DNA of 64,000 bases from CADEEN01 sp963706685 (GCA_963706685.1 CAVPMY010000007.1:62001-126000); one strand, 5' to 3'. Shown: positions 8,016 to 17,854, counted from the first letter of the stretch. Translations and numbers: made by a program. The notes: a model not told the origin generated them from the sequence alone.

Positions 8016-9307
8016 ATCCGGCTGGGCAGCCACAGGATCAGGTCCTGGAAGAAGTACGACAGCGTGGCCGCCAGCAGCATCATCAGGAACATCGGCATCG
8101 CCGTGCGCGCGACGTAGGTCAGGTCGTGCTTGGTCAGGCCCTGCAGCACGAACAGGTTCAGGCCCACCGGCGGCGTGATCTGCGCCAGCTCGACCAGCAG
8201 CACGGTGAAGACGCCGAACCAGATCAGGTCGAAGCCGGCGGCCTGCACCGTCGGCAGCAGCACGCCGATCGTCAGCACGACCATCGAGATGCCGTCGAGG
8301 AAGCAGCCGAGCACGAGGTAGAACACCGTCAGCGCCAGCACCAGCGCAAACGGCGACAGGTTCTGCGCGGTGATGAACTCGGCCAGGTGGCGCGGCAGGC
8401 CGACGAAGCCCATGGCCAGCGTCAGGAACGCGGCGCCGGCGAGGATCAGGCCGATCATGCAGTAGACGCGACAGGCCGCGCCGACACCTTCGACGAAGGA
8501 TCTTCCAGCTCAGGCTGCCTTCCACGGCCGCCACCACCAGCGAGCCGAGCACGCCGATGGCGGCGGCCTCGGTGGCGGTGGCGACGCCGGAATAGATCGA
8601 CCCGAGCACGGCGCCGATCAGCAGCACGACCGGAATCAGGTGGCGCGACGCGTACAGCTTTTGCGCCAGGCTCATCGACTGGTCGGCCGCCGGGATCTGG
8701 CTCGGGTTGAGCAGCGACCAGACGACGATGTAGCCCATGAACAGCGTCGGCCAGCACGATGCCCGGCACGATGCCGGCGATGAACAGCTTGGCGATCGAC
8801 ACGTCGGCCGCGACGCCGTAGACGATCATGATGATCGACGGCGGGATCAGCAGGCCGAGCGTGGCCGCGCCGGCCAGCGAGCCGACGGCCAGCTTCTCCG
8901 GGTAGCCGCGCTGGCGCAGCTCGGGCAGCGCGATGCGGCCGATGGTGGCGCAGGTGGCGGCCGACGAGCCCGACACCGCGGCGAAGATGGTGCTGCCGAT
9001 GACGTTGACATGCAGCAGCCGGCCCGGCAGCTTGTTCAGCCACGGCGCCAGGCCCTTGAACATGTCCTCGCTGAGCTTGGTGCGGAACAGGATCTCGCCC
9101 ATCCACAGGAACAGCGGCAGCGCGGTCAGCGTCCAGCTCGAGGTCGAGCCCCAGATCGTCAGCACCATGCTGTCGCCGACCGGGCGGGTGGTGGCGAGGT
9201 CCATCGCCACCAGGCCGACGGCGATCAGCGCCATGCCGATCCACAGGCCCGAGGCCAGGGCCACGAAGAGCAGCACGACCAGTGCCGGCAGCGACGAGGA
9301 CGTCCAT
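8012..9307 (-). CDS. TRAP transporter large permease DctM (frame disrupted)
   Basis: A 12-helix DctM-type permease split over three frames. The protein runs from about 9300 to 8750 (including GSSAATCATIGRIALPELRQ and IPPSIIMIVYG), shifts near 8745 to MGYIVVWSLLN, then shifts near 8500 to FVEGVGAACRVYCMIG, and ends at 8012. A third indel close to the start (about 9300) separates the ATG at 9307 from the frame. No sequence is lost at any break, so consensus errors are likelier than decay. With DctQ and DctP just upstream it should import an organic acid; the pxp context suggests 5-oxoproline or a glutamate derivative. Confidence 0.8.
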
Positions 9308-9329
9308 GGCGGCCTCCGGTGAGTGCGCG

Positions 9330-9846
9330 TCAGTCGGCGTGCAGGGCTTCGCCCGACGCCTCGGCGAAGAACGGCCGGCCCGACAAGCGCGACCACAGGG
9401 CCTGGGCGAAGGCCAGCGCAAAGCCGATGCAGCCCAGCGCCATGCTCAGCTGCGGGATCCACATCGGCGTGGCGTCACCGGTCGGCGCCACGTCGTGCAG
9501 CGTGTACGACACCCACACCAGGCGCACCGCGAACCAGGCCAGGTAGGCCGAGATGCCCACGCCCAGCAACAGCGACAGCAGTCTCCATCTTGCCCTTCAG
9601 GCCCGGGCTGACGTGGTCGAGCAGCAACGTGGCGCGGATGTGTTCGTTGTGCTGCAGCGTCGACGGCAGCGCGAGGAACAGCGCCGCCGCGATCGCATAG
9701 CCGGCATAGCCGTCCAGCCCCGGCAGGTTCCAGCCGAAGATGCGGGCCAGGATGTTGAGCATGATGGCCACGAAGGTGCCGATCATGGCCAGGCCTGACA
9801 GCACGAGCAGCAGCTTGTAGAAACCGAAGGCCAGGCGGTTCAGCAT
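9330..9846 (-). CDS. TRAP transporter small permease DctQ (frame disrupted)
   Basis: A roughly 170-residue, four-helix protein. The first part begins MLNRLAFGFYKLLLVLSGLA and ends with GLKGKM; near 9585 the frame shifts and continues as RLLSLLLGVGISAYLAWF to the stop at 9330. Motifs such as LNILARIFGWNLPGLDGYAG and LQHNEHIRATLLLD are typical of DctQ, the bridge between the periplasmic receptor and DctM. It lies 22 bases before the DctM start. Confidence 0.78.
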
Positions 9847-9912
9847 CGCTCACTCCCGTTGGGGATGGCAGGGCGGCCCGCAGGCCCGACGGGCCGCGGT
9901 GCCGCGCCAGGC

Positions 9913-10880
9913 TCACTTCTTGCGGTAGGCGTCGATGATCGCCTTGCCGTCGGCGCCGGCGGAGGCCAGCCACTCGTCGGTCATCGTCTCGCCGATCTTC
10001 TGCAGCGCCGCCTTGACGCTGTCCGACGGCGGCGCGACGTCACGCCGTTGTCCTTGAGGATCTTGATCGAGTCGGTGTCGACCTGCTCGCTGGCCTTCCA
10101 GCCGCGCGCCTCGGCGTCGGCCGCGGCCTTCAGCACCGCGTCCTGCGTCGCCTTGTCGAGCGCGTCGAAGGCCTTCTGGCTGACCGCGGTGACGTTGCGC
10201 GGCAGCCAGCCGTTGACCGGATAGAAGTACTTGACCTGCTCGTAGAGCTTGCCGTCGGCGCCGCTGGCGCTGGAGGTCAGGAAGTTGTTGGCCGCACCCG
10301 TGGCCAGGGCCTGGCCGAGTTCGGGCAGCTGGATCGTGACCGGCGAGGCGCCGAGCATCTGCGCGATCTTGGTCGTCGCCGGGTTGTAGGCGCGCATCTT
10401 GGTGCCCTTGAAGTCGTCGGCGCTGTTGATCGGCTTGACCGAGTACAGCGACTGGCCCGGCCACGGCACCGAGAACAGCATCTTGATGCCCTGGCCCGCG
10501 AGCACCTTGGCCTGCACCGGCTTGGTGGCTTCGTACAGGCGCTTGGCATCGGCATAGCTGGTGGCCAGGAACGGGATCGAGTCGGCGCCGAACAGCGGGT
10601 TCTCGTTGGCCAGTGCCGGAGATGATGAACTCGCCCGCCGGCGCCAGGCCGGTCTGCATGCGCGCGCTTGATCTCCGGCTGCTTGAACAGCGAGCGCGCC
10701 CGAGTGCACGGTGATCTCGAGCTTGCCGCCGGTGGCGGCCTTGACGTCGGCGGCGAATTGCTCGAGGTTCTTGGTCTGGAAGGTGTTGGAGCTGTAGCCG
10801 CTGGGCAGGTCCCATTTGGTCTGGGCGCTCACCGCGCTGGCAAAGGCAATGGCCGTGAGGCCGAAGACGAGGGATTTCAT
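9913..10880 (-). CDS. TRAP transporter substrate-binding protein DctP (frame disrupted)
   Basis: A periplasmic receptor of about 320 residues with signal peptide MKSLVFGLTAIAFASAVSAQ. At least four indels break it: three between about 10,620 and 10,700, where the protein moves through all three frames (RMQTGLAPAGEFIISG lies in another frame), and one near 10,042 before VAPPSDSVKAALQKIGE. Receptor motifs are clear, e.g. FLATSYADAKRLYEATKP, KGTKMRAYNPATTKIAQMLG and WLPRNVTAVSQKAFDAL. It is the first gene of the TRAP run, 66 bases before dctQ. Confidence 0.78.
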
Positions 10881-10905
10881 GGGTAGGTCTCCTGGTTGAC
10901 GCCAA

Positions 10906-11714
10906 TCAGCTGCTGGCGAGTTGGTGGTTCAGAAGGTCGGTGATCAGCATCGCCCCCGGCGCATGGGTGATGCAGAACGAAGGACGTGCCCGCTCGCAGC
11001 GCCGCCTGGGGCGTGACGCCGCAGGCCCAGAACACCGGGCATTTCGTGCGCCAGCACGGGGACGGCGTCGCCGTAGTCGGGCCGGGCGAGATCGTCGATG
11101 CCGATCAGGGCGGGGTCGCCGATGTGCACCGGTGCGCCGTGCACCGCCGGAAATCGAGAGGTGATCTGGATCGCCCGGATGGCGTCGGCCGCCGCCAGCG
11201 GCCGCATCGACACGACCAGCGGACCGCCAAACGAGCCGGCGGCGTGGGTGGCGATCGAGGTGCGGTACATCGGCACATTGCAGCCCAGCTCGACGTGGCG
11301 CACGGCGATGCCTTCGGCGCGCATCGCCCATTCGAAGGAAAACGAGCAGCCGATGGCAAAGGCGACCAGGTCATCGCGCCAGAGATCTTGCACGTCGCCA
11401 CGCTCGTCGACCAATTCGCCGTCGCGCCAGACCCGATAGCGCGGCAGGTCGCATCGCAGGTCGATGCCGCTGCCCAGCATCGGCAGGGTGGGGTCGCCCG
11501 GCTCGCCGACCGCGATCAGCGGACAGGGCCGCGGGTTGCGCTGACAGTAGAGCAGGAAATCGTGCGCTTCGGCCGTCGGCAGGACGACCAGATTGCCCTG
11601 CACCAGATCGTCGGCCAAGCCGCTGGTGTGCTGCGTCAGCTCGCCACGGCGGATGCGCGAGCGCAGATCGGCGCCGCGGCGCGCCGCATCGGCATGGAAG
11701 GTGGGTGCTGTCAT
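10906..11714 (-). CDS. putative D-glutamate cyclase / DUF1445 hydro-lyase (frame disrupted)
   Basis: About 268 residues from ATG 11714. Conserved DUF1445 features are visible: HTSGLADDLVQGNLVVLP, DDLVAFAIGCSFSFEWAM, ELGCNVPMYRTSI and HIGDPALIGI. Near 11,040 the frame shifts to continue as VFWACGVTPQAAL, and again near 10,980 to HAPGAMLITDLLNHQ. Mammalian and some bacterial members convert D-glutamate to 5-oxo-D-proline; its position beside TRAP and pxpABC fits a role in glutamate/5-oxoproline metabolism. The enzymatic assignment is by family and context. Confidence 0.78.
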
Positions 11715-11790
11715 TGGAACGTCTGCCACGGCATGAACGCATGATGTGTTTTGTGGGCTCCTATGGCAAACAAAACATTTCTTGCTCAGC

Positions 11791-12691
11791 TCATCCATTT
11801 TTTCGATGAGCAGGGTTAACACCCAGGTGCGCGAGCAGGCTGTCGACCAGCGTCTTCTGCGCCATCGAGGTCGGGTCCACACGCCAGCTCAGGTGCGTCG
11901 GCAGTGGCGGCAGCCCGATCTCGCAATTCAAGGCCTTGAGCGGCATGCGCCGGCGCAAGCGCTGCAATACGTCGGCGGGCAGCGTTGCCACGCCCAGCCC
12001 GTCCTCGACGAGTTGCGACATGGCGCTGATCGACGAGACGGTGTGGATGCGCAGCGGCTCGACCTGCGCTCGATTGAGCAGGTCCAGCAACGCCACGTGA
12101 GGCTGCGAGCCGCGCTGAAAGGTGATCAATTCGAGTGCGGCCAGCTGCGCCGGCGTCCAGTGCCGCCGGCGATGATGATCGACGTGGCCGACGAAGACTC
12201 ATCGCCATGGCCGGCAGGGCCTGCGAACGCACGCTGGGCCCTGCGGCAGGCAGCGCGGCGATCGCGATGTCCAGCGCCCCGCGCATGAGCAGGTCGACCA
12301 GGACGGGCGAAGTCTCGACCGTCAGCTCCAGCGCCAGCATGGGATGGGCCTGGTGCACGGCGCGCACCCAATCCATCAGCCACGAATGCGACGCCGATTC
12401 GAAGGCACCCACCTTCAACACCGCAGGCTGGATGGCCGTGGTGCCCATCTCGGTCTTGATCTCGCGCTGCAGCGCCAGCAGCCGCTCGGCATGAACGAAG
12501 AAGCGCTGCCCGGCCAGCGTGACCCGGACCTGCTTGTCGCGGCGATCGAGCAGCAGCACGCCGAGTTCCTGCTCGAGCGTGGCCACGCGACTGGACATCG
12601 CCGACTGTGTCAGGTGCAGCTTGTCTGCCGCACGCGTGACGCTGCGCAACATCACGACCCAATAAAACGATTCGACAGAACGCAGGTTCAT
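11791..12691 (-). CDS. LysR family transcriptional regulator (frame disrupted)
   Basis: About 300 residues. The N-terminal winged helix is intact (SVTRAADKLHLTQSAMSSRV, then LEQELGVLLLDR). The effector domain is interrupted by one indel near 12,195, between LPAMAMS and the continuation that leads to LELITFQRGSQPHVAL. It lies upstream of the cyclase-TRAP-pxp run on the same strand, 76 bases before it, and is the obvious candidate regulator, probably responding to a glutamate-related acid. No clear operator was identified by eye. Confidence 0.8.
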
Positions 12692-12827
12692 GGCGCAGCG
12701 CCGGGGTCAGCGCCAGACCGTCGCGCCATGGAAGATGGGAATGGATCGCAGCAGGGGACCATGCTCGTGCACTTCGTGAAGGACAGTGGCCGAGTATGCG
12801 CACAGCGCCGCCGTGGATACTGCCCCC

Positions 12828-13454
12828 ATGCAAGCCCTGACGACCCTCACCCAAGGCGCGCCCGCGGCGGCGGCCGTGCTGGCGACGATGCTGGTTGCCA
12901 GCCTGATCGCGCTGTACGCCGTGCCGTCGATCCTCGATCGCCATGTGCTGCGGCCGTATTGGCTGCTGCCGCGGCGCCAGTACGCCACCGTCGTCAGCAG
13001 CGGCTTCCTGCACGCCGATCTGCCGCACCTGCTGTTCAACGCGTTCACGTTCTGGGCCTTCGCGTTTTCACTGGAACGCGCGATCGGCAGCGCACGATTC
13101 GTGGCCCTGTATGCGTTCGGCCTACTGGTGAGTTCGGCGGGCACCTGGCTGGCCCATCGGCGGCAGCCGGAGTATGCGAGCCTGGGCGCCTCGGGGGCGA
13201 TCCTGGCGGTGTTGTTCGCGTCGATCGTCTACACGCCGGCGCAATCGATCTTCATCTTTCCGCTTCCGCTGCCGATCCCGGCGCCGCTGTTTGCGCTGCT
13301 GTACCTGGCCTTCACGATCTATGCATCGCGGCAACCGGCACGCGGACGCATCAACCATGACGCCCATCTGTCCGGCGCCTTGGCGGGCGTGGCGTTTGTG
13401 CTGTTGACCGACCCCGCAGCGTTCGGCCGCGCGCTGCAGCAGGTCTTCGGCTGA
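12828..13454 (+). CDS. rhomboid family intramembrane serine protease
   Basis: 208 residues from ATG 12828; an in-frame ATG at 12786 would add 14 non-hydrophobic residues. Six membrane helices are predicted. The catalytic serine lies in GASG (S122) and the histidine in HLSGALAG (H180); the HLLFNAFTFW segment (H67, N71) matches the oxyanion-side helix of the family. The protein cleaves other membrane proteins within the bilayer; its substrate is unknown. YciH follows 8 bases later. Confidence 0.87.
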   Translation: MQALTTLTQGAPAAAAVLATMLVASLIALYAVPSILDRHVLRPYWLLPRRQYATVVSSGFLHADLPHLLFNAFTFWAFAFSLERAIGSARFVALYAFGLLVSSAGTWLAHRRQPEYASLGASGAILAVLFASIVYTPAQSIFIFPLPLPIPAPLFALLYLAFTIYASRQPARGRINHDAHLSGALAGVAFVLLTDPAAFGRALQQVFG

Positions 13455-13462
13455 GAACAAAC

Positions 13463-13822
13463 GTGCGCAAGAGCGGACAAGGCGGACTGGTCTACTCCAC
13501 CGAGGGTGGCCGCATGTGCCCGCTATGCCGTCACCCGCTGGCTGCGTGCGTCTGCGCATCGCCACGCGCGGCGCCGGCCGGCGATGGCATCGTGCGCGTC
13601 AGCCGCGACAGCAAGGGCCGCGGCGGCAAGACAGTGACGCTGGTGCGTGGGCTCGCACTCGACGCCAATGCGTTGGCCGGCCTGGGCAAGCGCTTGCGCA
13701 CCGCCTGTGGCAGCGGTGGCACGGTCAAGGACGGCGTGCTGGAAATTCAGGGCGACCACGCCGAGCGTGTGATGGCGCTATTGAAGGCCGAAGGCTTCGT
13801 GGTCAAGCGTGCAGGCGGCTGA
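13463..13822 (+). CDS. yciH: SUI1/eIF1-like translation factor YciH
   Basis: 119 residues from GTG 13463. The SUI1 fold is recognised from GKTVTLVRGLALD, LAGLGKRLRTACGSGGTVKDG and IQGDHAERVMALLKAEGF. A short N-terminal Cys cluster (CPLCRHPLAACVC) is typical of the proteobacterial form. Family members influence start-codon fidelity and stress-dependent initiation. It is 8 bases after the rhomboid gene and converges on minE. Confidence 0.88.
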   Translation: MRKSGQGGLVYSTEGGRMCPLCRHPLAACVCASPRAAPAGDGIVRVSRDSKGRGGKTVTLVRGLALDANALAGLGKRLRTACGSGGTVKDGVLEIQGDHAERVMALLKAEGFVVKRAGG

Positions 13823-13843
13823 GCGCGGCTGCGCTCGAATCCA

Positions 13844-14119
13844 TCAGGCATGCGCCGGCTGCGGCAGCTCGATGCGAACTTCCAGCCCGTCGGGTGCATG
13901 GCGCGGGTGGCCGAAGCGCACGCTGACCTCGCGCGGCGGCACGTTGACGTACTTGGCCACCACCAATTGCAGCTCGCGCTGCAGCGTCGGCAGGTATTCG
14001 GGCAGGCCGCGGGCACTGCGCTCGTGGGCGAGCACGATCTGCAGCCGCTGCTTGGCCAGCTTGGCGGACTTCTTGTTGTTGCGCCCGAGAAGCACGGACC
14101 ACCAGGACATCGCGCTCAT
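13844..14119 (-). CDS. minE: cell division topological specificity factor MinE
   Basis: 91 residues. The N-terminal amphipathic and MinD-contact helix (LGRNNKKSAKLAKQRLQIVL) is followed by the topological-specificity domain (VNVPPREVSVRFG). MinE stimulates the MinD ATPase and drives pole-to-pole oscillation that places the septum at mid-cell. Its ATG overlaps the minD stop in ATGA, so translation is coupled. It is the last gene of minC-minD-minE. Confidence 0.95.
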   Translation of the reverse strand: MSAMSWWSVLLGRNNKKSAKLAKQRLQIVLAHERSARGLPEYLPTLQRELQLVVAKYVNVPPREVSVRFGHPRHAPDGLEVRIELPQPAHA

Positions 14120-14934
14120 CCCCTTGCGAACAGGCGCTGGAACAACGTCGGCCGCTCGCTGTTGGTGAAGCGCATCTCGCGGCTCTCGCCGAGGAAGCGG
14201 CGCACCACATCCTTGTAGGCCTCGGCGACGGCGCTGTCCTTCATGTGGATCGCCGGCAGGCCCTGGTTGGAGGCGTTGAGCACCGATGTCGACTCCGGGA
14301 CAACGCCGATCAACGGGATGCGCAGGATGTCCTGGATGTCGTCGACCGAAAGCATCTGCCCCCTGGACACCCGCGCCGGGTCATAGCGCGTGATCAGCAG
14401 GTGTTCACGGATGCCGTCCTTGCCGTCGATCGCGCGTTGTGTCTTCGAGGCCAGCATGCCGAGGATGCGGTCGGAGTCGCGCACCGAGGAGACTTCGGGG
14501 TTGGTGACGACGATGGCCTCGTCGGCATAGTGCATCGCCAGCAGCGCGCCGGTCTCGATGCCGGCCGGCGAGTCGCAGATGATGTACTCCATGCCGATCT
14601 CGGCCAGCTCGTCGAGCACGCGCTTGACGCCTTCCCGCGTCAGCGCTTCCTTGTCGCGCGTCTGCGACGCGGCGAGCACGAACAGGTTGTCGGTGTGCTT
14701 GTCCTTGATCAGCGCCTGGCCGAGCTTGGCCTCGTTGTGGATGACGTTGATGAGGTCATAGACCACGCGCCGTTCGCAGCCCATGATCAGGTCGAGGTTG
14801 CGCAGGCCGACGTCGAAATCGATCACCGCGGTCTTGTGGCCGCGCAGCGCGAGGCCGGATGCGAAACTGGCGCTGGTGGTGGTCTTGCCGACGCCGCCCT
14901 TGCCGGAAGTGACGACGATGATCTTGGTGGTCAT
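14116..14934 (-). CDS. minD: septum site-determining ATPase MinD
   Basis: 272 residues from ATG 14934. The deviant Walker A SGKGGVGKTT is at the N-terminus, with DFDVGLRNLD, CDSPAGIETGALLAMHYAD and a C-terminal amphipathic membrane-targeting helix (ERPTLFQRLFARG). It recruits MinC to the membrane and is released by MinE. It lies 40 bases after minC. The frame is clean, unlike many neighbouring loci. Confidence 0.96.
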   Translation of the reverse strand: MTTKIIVVTSGKGGVGKTTTSASFASGLALRGHKTAVIDFDVGLRNLDLIMGCERRVVYDLINVIHNEAKLGQALIKDKHTDNLFVLAASQTRDKEALTREGVKRVLDELAEIGMEYIICDSPAGIETGALLAMHYADEAIVVTNPEVSSVRDSDRILGMLASKTQRAIDGKDGIREHLLITRYDPARVSRGQMLSVDDIQDILRIPLIGVVPESTSVLNASNQGLPAIHMKDSAVAEAYKDVVRRFLGESREMRFTNSERPTLFQRLFARG

Positions 14935-14974
14935 CTGAAAACAATCCTCTGTCTGGTTGCTGTTGTTTGATTTC

Positions 14975-15712
14975 TCAGCCGAGCCGCTCGACGGCGAGCT
15001 GCTCGCCCTGCAGACGCACCATCGCGGCGTTGCCGACCACGCCGTCGGGCAACGCCACGTCGGTGGTGCGGAAAACGCCCGCGATGGCGAGGACCTGCGC
15101 TTCCATGCTGTGGCAGAAGATGCGGGCCTCGGTATTGCCGCTGGCGCCCGCATGGGCGCGGCCACGCAGCGGCGCGTAGATGTGGATGTGGCCGTCGGCC
15201 ATGACCTCGGCGCCGAAACTCACCAGCGCCAGCACGATCAGGTCGCGGCCCTGCGCATAGACCTGCTGGCCCGAGCGCAAAGGCTTGTCGATCACCAGCG
15301 GCGGCAAAGGGGGCAATTGCACTTCGACGATGCGCTCGACGACTTCGGGGAGCGGCACTTCACGCAGCGGCGGCCGCGCTCCTTCAGGCGCTTCGAGCAG
15401 GCCCGCCGAGAGGGCCGCGGCCATTTGCTCGGCACTGCCGCCACGCACTGCGACCGGCCGCATGCCATGGTGCAGCAGCAGCACGACCAGGGCGTCGAAG
15501 TCGATCGCCGGCGCGGCCTCGCGCACCGCCGACAGATCCACCACCACCGGCTCGTCGTCGAACAGGCCGGGCACCACGGCGGCGCGTTGCGTGAGTTCCT
15601 CGGCCAGCAGTTCGAGATCGCTGGTCTTCAAGACCACGGCCATCAACGCCAGCGTCGCGCTTTTCAGCTCGAGCCAGGCGGTGTCGATGTCGCTGCTGAT
15701 GACGGCGCTCAT
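14975..15712 (-). CDS. minC: septum formation inhibitor MinC
   Basis: 245 residues from ATG 15712; in-frame ATGs at 15721 and 15739 are alternatives and none has a strong ribosome site. The N-terminal domain (about 1-115, PVVVDLSAVREAAPAIDF) contacts FtsZ. A proline-rich linker (LPPLPPLV) leads to the beta-helical C-terminal domain with SGQQVYAQGRDLIVL, VSFGAEVMADGHIHIYAPL and RGRAHAGASGN. It blocks FtsZ assembly away from mid-cell. Its promoter should lie in the 300-base region upstream that holds the double palindrome. Confidence 0.95.
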   Translation of the reverse strand: MSAVISSDIDTAWLELKSATLALMAVVLKTSDLELLAEELTQRAAVVPGLFDDEPVVVDLSAVREAAPAIDFDALVVLLLHHGMRPVAVRGGSAEQMAAALSAGLLEAPEGARPPLREVPLPEVVERIVEVQLPPLPPLVIDKPLRSGQQVYAQGRDLIVLALVSFGAEVMADGHIHIYAPLRGRAHAGASGNTEARIFCHSMEAQVLAIAGVFRTTDVALPDGVVGNAAMVRLQGEQLAVERLG

Positions 15713-15846
15713 GCAATGCATTTGAAGAAGTGAATTCATTCTATCGGCGCATGCCGCGATGGCCCGGCGCGCGCCCCATGACCCGCTGCACGGCAACTCG
15801 ATCGCCGGGGATTGACAGATTGCACCCCATCGCTGCCGACCGCCTG

Positions 15847-15893
15847 CAGGGTTCACCCAACTGGGTGAACCCTGATTCACCCGTTCGAGTGAA
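15847..15893. promoter_or_regulatory. tandem TTCAC...GTGAA palindromes (operator-like)
   Basis: The divergent region between minC and the FmdB-like gene holds a near-perfect inverted repeat at 15847-15874: 13-base arms CAGGGTTCACCCA and TGGGTGAACCCTG around AC. A second related palindrome, TTCACCCGTTCGAGTGAA, sits at 15876-15893. Both contain TTCAC, eight bases, then GTGAA; their centres are 24 bases apart, about two helical turns. No T-run follows, so a terminator is unlikely. The rest of 15740-16039 shows nothing else I can support. Confidence 0.6.
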
Positions 15894-16039
15894 CCATTTT
15901 CATCGGCCCATGGGATTCGCCGAGCTTGACGCGCGCTCAAGATGCGTTTGCCCATCCACTCCGGCCAGTGGACCGATGGCTTTCTCGCATGGCGTCGCAT
16001 GCAAATGCGACAGCCATTGCCACGACAAGGAGCGGCGCC

Positions 16040-16333
16040 GTGACGATCTATGAGTACTTGTGTGAGCGCGATGGCGTGTTCGATGTGATGCGGCCGCTCG
16101 GCACGGCGCCGGCGTCGCACGGCTGTCCGATCTGCGGCCGACCCGCGCAACGCAAGATTTCGGCGCCGATGCTGAGGACGGGATCTCGCAGCGCCTGGAC
16201 ATCGGCCGTCGAGCACGCGGACAAGAGCCGCTACGAACCGGAGGTGGTCACTGCGCTGCCTTCGGCGGGCGCCCGCCGGCGGACCAGGGTCGTGCCCCTG
16301 ACGCCCACGCTGCGTGGCCTGCCCAGGCCCTGA
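16040..16333 (+). CDS. FmdB-like zinc ribbon protein, first Cys pair incomplete
   Basis: 97 residues from GTG 16040, with AAGGAG at 16027-16032. It begins TIYEYLCERDGVFDVMRP and has CPICG in the middle, followed by AQRKISAPML, as in FmdB/FdmB-type regulatory zinc ribbons. The usual first knuckle CxxCG is reduced to CERDG, so only three of four zinc ligands are obvious. The C-terminus is basic. It precedes formamidase by 119 bases and probably influences its expression; family function is poorly defined. Confidence 0.72.
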   Translation: MTIYEYLCERDGVFDVMRPLGTAPASHGCPICGRPAQRKISAPMLRTGSRSAWTSAVEHADKSRYEPEVVTALPSAGARRRTRVVPLTPTLRGLPRP

Positions 16334-16452
16334 GGCTCGTTGCCGCCGCCGCGAACACTCTGTCACGAAAGGAGGCGCTATTGGCCGATCCCCGCACACC
16401 CGCAGTTCCCGACTCCTGCACTGTTTGCAACTGACGATCGAAAGGAATTGAC

Positions 16453-17714
16453 ATGCCCAAGAATCTATTCCCACTGGACAACACGAAGAAGTTCACCGAA
16501 CAGAAGCTTGTCGGCCACAACCGCTGGCACCCGGACATTCCCGCCAACGTGACGGTCAAGCCGGGTGACGTCTTCCGCGCCGACTGCCGCGAGTGGTTCG
16601 ACGGCGCCATCAAGAACGACGACTCCGCCGACGACATCCGCAACGCGCCGCTGGCCGGCGTGCACGTGCTGTCCGGACCGTTCCGGGTCGAGGGCGCCGA
16701 GCCCGGCGACCTGCTGATCGTCGACATCCTCGAGATCGATGCCTGCGACCAGGAGGACTCGGGACCGCTCTCCGGCCAGGGCTGGGGCTACACCGGCGTC
16801 TTCGCCAACGAGAACGGCGGCGGCTTCCTCACCGAGCGGTTCCCCGACGCCTACAAGGTGATCTGGGACTTCCGCGGCGACGTCGCCACCTCGCGCCACA
16901 TCCCCGAGGTCGCCTACACCGGCATCCACCACCCGGGCCTGATGGGCACGGCGCCGTCGGCCGAGCTGCTGGCCAAGTGGACCAAGCGCGAGACCGCCCT
17001 CATCGCCACCGACCCGAATCGCGTGCCGCCGCTGGCGCTGCCGCCGCTGCCCGACAGCGCGATCCTCGGCACGCTCAAGGGCGCCGAGTTCGACCGCGTG
17101 GCCGGCGAGGCGGCCCGCACCGCGCCGCCGCGCGAGAACGGCGGCAACCAGGACATCAAGAACTTCACCGCAGGGCACGCCGCGTCTTCTACCCGGTCTT
17201 CGTCGACGGCGCGAACCTGTCGTTCGGCGACCTGCACTTCTCGCAGGGCGACGGCGAGATCACGTTCTGCGGCGCCATCGAGATGGGCGGGTTCATGGAC
17301 CTGCACGTCGATCTGATCAAGGGCGGCATGGCCACGTACGGCGTCACGGAGAACGCCATCTTCATGCCCGGCAATCGCGATCCGCAGTACGCCGAGTGGC
17401 TCGCGTTCTCCGGCGTCTCGGTGGACACTGCGACGGCAAGCAGCATTACCTGGACTCGCAGCTGTCCTACCAGCGGGCCTGCCTCCACGCCATCGACTAC
17501 CTGATGAAGTTCGGCTACACGCGACATCCAGGCCTACATGATCCTCGGCTCGGCGCCGATCGAGGGCCGGCTGTCCGGCGTGGTCGACATCCCGAACTCG
17601 TGCTCGACGGTCTACATCCCGACGGCGATCTTCGACTTCGACGTGCGGCCGTCGGCGCAGGGCGCGCCGCACCAGGTCAAGCAGGGCAAGCAGGTGCCCA
17701 AGGCCGCAAACTGA
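16453..17714 (+). CDS. fmdA: formamidase (frame disrupted)
   Basis: About 420 residues of the acetamidase/formamidase family, which release ammonia from formamide in the cytosol. Strong segments include FPLDNTKKFTEQKLVGHNRW, GDVFRADCREWFDGAI, GPFRVEGAEPGDLLIVDILE, HPGLMGTAPS and FGDLHFSQGDGEITFCGAIE. Indels near 17,180, 17,425 and 17,521 move the C-terminal third through the other frames, ending QVKQGKQVPKAAN at 17714. No residues seem missing, so sequence errors are likely. FmdB-like proteins flank it and AmiS follows. Confidence 0.85.
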
Positions 17715-17782
17715 ACTCGCGAACCTAGGCAGAACAACACCTTCGCGCCACGGGGCGCTAACGGGTTGCAGGCAGATCATCG

Positions 17783-17821
17783 AGGGCCCGCCCCGGCCGT
17801 CAACCGGCCGGGGCGGGCCCT
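17783..17821 (+). terminator. 17-bp GC-rich hairpin after formamidase
   Basis: A perfect inverted repeat with 17-base arms (AGGGCCCGCCCCGGCCG at 17783-17799 and its complement at 17805-17821) and a TCAAC loop lies between the formamidase stop and amiS. There is no U-tract, so it may attenuate rather than end transcription, or protect the upstream message. Confidence 0.55.
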
Positions 17822-17854
17822 GTCGGGTCGTGCAGCCCACTGAGGAGACACACC

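Noticed and set aside
8012..10880. First TRAP locus as true pseudogenes.
   Set aside because: Indels only, no internal deletions or accumulated stops, and conserved motifs persist across every break; errors are more likely, though not proven.
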